This document shows positions 58,814 to 64,000 of a DNA stretch of 64,000 nucleotides, piece after piece (the first letter of the stretch is position 1; every line of letters begins with the position of its first letter). A program made the position numbers and the translations under genes. Origin of the DNA: Taiwanofungus camphoratus (Eukaryota > Basidiomycota > Agaricomycetes > Polyporales > Taiwanofungaceae). The notes below the pieces were generated by a model. That model was not told the origin of the DNA. It was given only the letters and a program-made list of their open reading frames with translations, and searched no databases. The stretch is taken from the NCBI GenBank assembly GCA_003999685.1, contig CP021223.1:496001-560000 (forward strand), written 5' to 3'.

Positions 58814-61037
58814 ATCTCGTGCGTATGGGAGAGTGCGAAATGATGAACGTTAGCGAATGACCCAAACGTGGTGAATAAGCTGGCGCCATATCCCACGGGA
58901 GCTCAGCTGCTTTGTTGATGGGGAAGACAGGAAGATTTGTCCGATGATAGCAAACCGGTTCTGAATACAGAGCACCGCCTCTGATTGTCAGGTACAACAT
59001 TGAACACGGTGCACCCCATCATGCCTTCGCTTTGATTAGATTAGGACCGTTTTATAACTCAGCGACCGCGTGTGCGGACACATATGTACTTGCGGCTACC
59101 TGCCCAGACTTGTCCACACGCTCCGTTGTAGCATCAACTGCTTTCCATCACAGCGGTGGAGCGACGACTCCTCGGGAGGAACTTGCACGTACATACGTAT
59201 ATGTGCTGGGCAGAAGAGCACCGGAGACAGCTCGGGGATCATGGCATCTTGAATACATCGGATTCTTCTCCAGCTGCAAGGCAAGCCTGGCCATACAATG
59301 CATATTATATTTATCAGATATTTCTGATCGAGTTCCGCACATTCGCGCTGGTTGTCTTTCCCAGAATCCGCTCCCGGTTGATTGACTTTCGATTTTAGGT
59401 GCTGTGAAACATGCCGGTTAGTAACGCTTACTTGGACCACACCGATCCCTATCTTCCGTCTCACAATGCATAGTACTGTCGATAGACTGTCTCCACTCAC
59501 TGACCGGGCGCTGGTTTCAACTCGAGGGTGTGCGGGCGGCAGTCCGGTATCCGGATATCCCCAGATCGACCCTGCACAACATTCATGTGATACTAGCACA
59601 CGCTATGTGCCATACATTTGGTCTTTGCGCATTATGGATTGGTCTTGAACGGATTGATCTTTGATATATGAATTAAACAAGCTGCATCATACAGTCCTGC
59701 AAGGGTTCAGCGTCTAAGAAGGCCCTAACATTGTTTCCCTTTCCGCGCTCGAAGATGGTTCACAGGTGGTCTCCGGCCGGCTTCCCAGACTTCGAAGTAA
59801 ATGGGTGGCCGTGTCTTGAACTCGGATCCCGACAGATCAAACGAAAGCATCCTCCAAAACGATCCTCTACCGATGCTATCATCTGATTGAAGTATCATCA
59901 GGTTCCACAAGATTGTCTCAGCAAGTCTCAAGACGCCTTCTCGTCTGAACTGCTATCATCCATACACAGAGGATGGTTCGTATGATCCAGGTAGACCGTA
60001 GTGGGGACGCAACTACCAAAAGCCTCCGCTTATCTTCTAGCCGTCGGAGGTCTCCGAGGGGGCAGAGGGACGTCGGCTTCCTTCCAATACTATACTATGG
60101 TTTGACCAACTTTGCACAATTTTCAGCCAATTGTTGAATAACTTCACAACACCTTCATGCACTGCTGTTTTAGTAGTACATAGCCGAAGGTCCTCACTAC
60201 AATTCTATCTACTAACACGTTGCAAGAATGAGGATATGGACGTGTCAGAACAGCGCCGGCCAAAAAAGTGATTGTCGGACACATATTGCACAATTTTGTC
60301 ACACTGTGTCACAATATGCCGACGCTCGGCCAATACTCGGCAGCGCGGGTCGTTGCGCGCGCGACTAGTGTGATTCCCTTTCTGAGCAATGTAGCTCTCA
60401 CACAATGTTCTGTTTTCTACACGAAAAAGAGCCAGTTTATTGTTTCACTCAGTGGAGGGTCTGGATAAAAGGAATGAAGTCCTGATGCACTGAAATTCCT
60501 AGGAAAAACTACAGGCAGGATCGGACTAGATCTGCTCATTATGGTTCATACATGGCCTTATATCTGGGACTAACAACGGCACACTTGTGTCTCGCAACAT
60601 GGCTACAATGAATTTTTTGCACTTTAAGTTGATAGTATAATAGAGTACTGCTAGATACATATGTCCAACAAGTTTCTTGAGGTTTGGTGAGGTTTGTGGT
60701 GCTCAGGAGACTATTTTGCGAAGCCTGACCATGTTGCAAAACTTGTCATAGTACTTCGAATGACTTGTTTGAGCGCTAGCTACATTCGACTATGTTGCCT
60801 GCACGGCTGTGTGCACTCTTTTCTGTGTATGTATGATGTAGCAGTCGCAATTATGGCAGTTTTCGGAAACTGTACATTTACAATGTCAGCTACTACGGTC
60901 GACGTCGCGGTATAGCCCGTCATGTGATGATTGCTTACCTAACCCAAAATTTCGTACGTGCGGTACAAACTCCTCCCGCCCTACATCCGGGGTTAGTTGT
61001 ATCGCATTTTGCTCCCCTTGAGTATCTGGTTTTCGAA
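58814..61037. other. Long gene-poor stretch between divergent genes
   Basis: About 2.2 kb. Mid-length frames exist in several phases (59,032-59,385 plus; 59,096-59,599 minus) but overlap each other and show no motif. Near 60,110 and 60,288 the phrase GCACAATTTT occurs twice, and TGTCACA occurs twice at about 60,297-60,313. These could be remains of a small repeat, but I cannot name one. Promoters of the G-alpha and NOG1 genes should lie at the two ends. Confidence 0.35.
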
Positions 61038-63426
61038 ATGTCGACGAGTGGTCTAAAGGCGATTTCCCCGGTTCCCACAGCAGCGGAGTTTTTGGACATT
61101 GTGCTGTCCAAGACGCAACGTAAGACACCGACGGTACGTACATATCATGCACATATTAATGCATCGTAGACATTGAGTATTGCTCTCTAGGTAATCCACA
61201 GAAATTTCAAAATCAGTCGTATACGGAATTTCTATATGCGCAAGGTCAAGTTCACCCAGGACTCGTTCGATGAGAAACTCAGCGCTATCCTGGACGAGTT
61301 CCCCATGCTCGATGTATGTTACCATAGATTTGATGAATTTCGAAGTTGTCCTTACGTCTTGTGTGCAGGACCTTCATCCTTTTCTTGCCTCCCTTATGAA
61401 TGTCCTTTACGACAAGAATCACTACAAGCTTGCTCTAGGACAACTCCGCACAGCTCGGCATCTTATTGATCAAGTCGCAAAGGACTATGTTCGTCTGCTT
61501 AAGTTTGGTGATAGTCTGTATAGGTGTAAGAATCTCAAGCGATCCGCCCTTGGTCGGTGAGTATTATTGTAGCCCTAGTTTGATGCAGATCTAAAATCAG
61601 TATCACAGAATGGCCACGGTGATGAAGAGGCAGAAGGATCCGTTAGCCTACCTTGAGCAAGTCCGCCAGCACATCTCCCGTCTCCCCGCTATCGATCCTA
61701 CCGCTCGCACGCTCCTCATCTGTGGCTACCCCAACGTCGGCAAGTCCTCTTTCATCAACAAGGTCACTCGCGCAGATGTAGATGTTCAGCCGTATGCCTT
61801 CACCACCAAGTCTCTCTTCGTCGGTCATCTGGACTACCGGTACATGCGCTGGCAGGTGATTGATACTCCAGGTATCTTGGACCATCCCCTAGAGGACATG
61901 AATACCATCGAGATGCAGAGCATCACCGCACTCGCGCATCTCAAGAGCTGTGTGCTATATTTCATGGATCTAAGCGAGCAGTGCGGCTACAGTGTCGAGG
62001 CTCAGTGCAAGCTTTTCCACTCGATCAAACCACTCTTCGCGAACAAGCCTACTGTATTGGTCATGAACAAGATTGATGTCGCCCGCCTCGACGATCTATC
62101 GCCCGAAAATCGTACGCTCGTCGAGGAGATCATAAACAGTGAAGGCGTGCTCAACGTACAAGTCTCTTGCTACAGCGATGAGGGTGTCATGGAGCTCAAG
62201 AACAAGGCGTGCGATGCCCTCCTGGAGCACCGTGTAGACCAGAAGCTTAAGGGCAATAAGATCAATTCCATCATTAACAGGCTGCATGTTGCACAGCCAA
62301 AAGCGAGAGATGAGGTTGTGCGGGAGCCATTCATACCGGAGGCGGTGAAGGCGCGGAGGCAGGTTGATAAAGCCGACTCAGAAAGGAAACGGTTAGAGAA
62401 AGACATCGAGGCTGAAGAAGGTGGTCCGGGAGTCTATAATATCAATCTCAAGAGTAGGCGTATCGTCTACCCCAGCGGTGCATTTGATGTTGACAAGCTT
62501 TTTCTTTCAGAGAATTACTTACTTGCAGATCCGGAATGGAAAATGGATGTTATGCCGGAGATCATGGACGGCAAGAATATTGTGGACTTCTTCGATCCTG
62601 ATATTGCTGAAAGGCTTGATGCACTCGAACGGGAAGAGGAGAGATTACAGGCAGAAGGCTTCTATGACAGTGAGGAAGACATGGTTGGTTCCTCATCGAT
62701 TTGTTATGTGTGCCGTGCTCTCAGTCTCTTCACTAGTTCGATTCTGAGGACGAGCGGGAAGCCGCTGAGTCCAAGGTTTCCCGAGAGCGCAAACTCGTCT
62801 CGCAGAGTTCAAAGAAAGCAATGAAAAACCAAGCTCGACTGCCTCGAACAGCTGGTCTTCGCACGCTTACCGAGCTGACAGCAGAACTGACAAAAGCCGG
62901 GCTGGATCCAAGCCGGATACAGGAGCGCGCTCAGATCCTGGCGAAGGCTGCTGGTGCGAAGCGGAAACGACAACGTGAGGAAGAGGAGGCGGAAATGGAT
63001 GTTGATGAAGACATGGAGGGTGGCGAAGAGGAATGGATGGATGTTGACGGGGAGAATGATGCCAGACCAAGCAAGCGGGCGAAGGCGAACAAGGGAAACA
63101 TCATAGCGAAGGGAAGGCGTGAACCCAGATCACATCGACAAATGGCGGGCATGCGGGACGAGGCGGTGCGCAATGAAATTGTTTTAATCAATGCACACTG
63201 ACAGATGCTGTCTACTACAGCAAGCTTCAAAAGCTGTTAAGCTGCGGAATCTCGGTCAAAGGGAGCGCAATATGCACGCCAAGGCCGGAGAAAGCGACCG
63301 CGCTATCAAGGTCAAAATGGTGAGCATTCATATCATATTTCTTACTTTGTGCTGAGCCTTCCTGGCTTGTAGCCCAAGCATTTATTCTCAGGAAAACGAA
63401 AGATGGGCAAGACAAACCGCCGATGA
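61038..63426 (+). CDS. NOG1: Nucleolar GTP-binding protein 1 (NOG1), 60S ribosome assembly GTPase
   Basis: An essential GTPase of late nucleolar 60S ribosome assembly. ATG 61038 ([20 protein letters not shown]). N-terminal exons: [40 protein letters not shown], and [20 protein letters not shown]. The GTPase domain follows with [19 protein letters not shown] (P-loop), [16 protein letters not shown] (G3), [14 protein letters not shown] (G4) and the YSDEGV segment. The C-terminal part has [40 protein letters not shown], acidic and basic tracts ([19 protein letters not shown]), [20 protein letters not shown], and the typical end [17 protein letters not shown] with TGA at 63426. All GTP-binding motifs are intact. 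Introns interrupt near 61,130, 61,310, 61,560, 62,690 and 63,320. Confidence 0.95.
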
Positions 63427-63824
63427 CAGATTGTCTCTTCTTTTATGTGCATATGCCTGTCCTGTTATACCAGTCTGTGTCAATCATGTAGCCGGTTCAG
63501 TCCTCAGTATCATCCGAAAATTCAATAGATGTATTCAGGTGTAAGTCAGTACAAAAGAGTAAGTACGGCGAAGGCGCCAGAGCCGCACTACCTACAGAAA
63601 GGAGAAAGTATATACAGAAGGGAAACGCCGCCTACTGAAGGAGTGCAATAAGTAATCCAAAGAGTCTATCGCAGAAAGAAAAGAAAGTGTAAATAGGTGT
63701 GTTTGTCACATAAGAGGCAATGCCCTGCGACATCCCTCATGTTGCAACATGTATCAATAATACAGCGAGTAACAAGGATCCAGATATTAGAGGGGAAAAG
63801 ACGAACAGAGTAGTGAAGTGGAAT
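63427..63824. other. Intergenic between convergent genes
   Basis: About 400 bases after NOG1 and before the end of the edge gene, with both 3' untranslated regions. A possible poly-A related AATAA occurs at about 63,757. No gene is seen. Confidence 0.45.
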
Positions 63825-64000
63825 TTAATCCCAATCTATACCTATTCCGCCGGGTCCGGTCTTAGCAAGGCCAATACCGCGTTCGGCCTCTCTCCGTAGC
63901 CACTTCAGCGCGCGCTTGTCGTCGCGGATATACGACTCGAGAACATCAAGACATCGTCTATTGTGGTTCTGGACATCCAATGTCAATATATAAGCACCAG
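63825..64000 (-). CDS. C-terminal exon(s) of an unrecognised gene cut by the window edge
   Basis: The minus strand reads NHNRRCLDVLESYIRDDKRA, LKWLRREAERGIGLAKTGPG, GIGIDWD then TAA at 63825. It is a charged, mostly helical C-terminus of consistent coding character, preceded (higher coordinates) by a short intron-like stretch ending TCCAG at about 63,970. The family is unknown to me; most of the gene lies outside the window. Confidence 0.6.
   Translation of the reverse strand, partial: GAYILTLDVQNHNRRCLDVLESYIRDDKRALKWLRREAERGIGLAKTGPGGIGIDWD

Noticed and set aside
59096-59599. A 167-codon minus-strand frame and its overlapping plus-strand frames
   Set aside because: The frames are mutually exclusive, with no recognisable domain on either strand.

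Overview
The window reads as nuclear DNA of a basidiomycete fungus, most likely an Agaricomycete. Genes sit on both strands and nearly all are cut by many introns of about 45-70 bases with GT...AG ends. Several families are typical of mushroom-forming fungi: DUF6533 membrane proteins, a divergent G-protein alpha subunit, Trs65, and a Vps3844-type protein. I see no ribosomal RNA, convincing tRNA, CRISPR array, or intact mobile element.

Layout. 0-8.2 kb (minus): a CLC chloride channel with a CBS domain, then two DUF6533-type membrane protein copies, one of which looks decayed. 8.3-10.3 kb: the Golgi GTPase gene ARL3 and the vacuolar ATPase gene VMA16 diverge from a 141-base shared promoter. 10.7-12.7 kb: an acidic unknown protein. 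14.6-16.4 kb: a CUE-domain ubiquitin-binding protein. 18.4-20.0 kb: a secreted pepsin-type protease. 20.7-27.1 kb (minus): an unknown membrane protein, a Vps3844-like protein and a membrane-anchored FkbM/METTL24-like methyltransferase. 27.7-30.9 kb (minus): two serine-rich unknown proteins. 31.2-33.1 kb: a tandem pair of glyoxalase I genes.

36.0-37.7 kb (minus): a basic low-complexity protein. 39.2-40.5 kb: a Zn2Cys6 regulator. 41.3-43.7 kb (minus): a Cds1/Rad53/Chk2-type checkpoint kinase. 45.9 kb: a possible tiny secreted peptide. 46.8-50.2 kb: TRAPP II subunit Trs65. 50.5-51.2 kb (minus): sorting nexin SNX3. 51.5-55.5 kb (minus): a long disordered protein with a DDRRPP-type repeat. 56.2-58.8 kb (minus): a divergent G-alpha with a 9-base microexon. 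61.0-63.4 kb: ribosome-assembly GTPase NOG1. The right edge cuts an unrecognised minus-strand gene.

The genes do not form a biosynthetic cluster. A loose membrane-traffic theme is visible (ARL3, VMA16, the CLC channel, Vps3844, TRS65, SNX3), but they are spread out among unrelated genes and this is probably ordinary eukaryotic gene order. Gene-poor stretches (12.7-14.6, 16.4-18.4, 33.1-36.0, 43.7-45.9 and 58.8-61.0 kb) hold only short open frames that I cannot assign. All exon joins were made by eye from splice signals and family knowledge.
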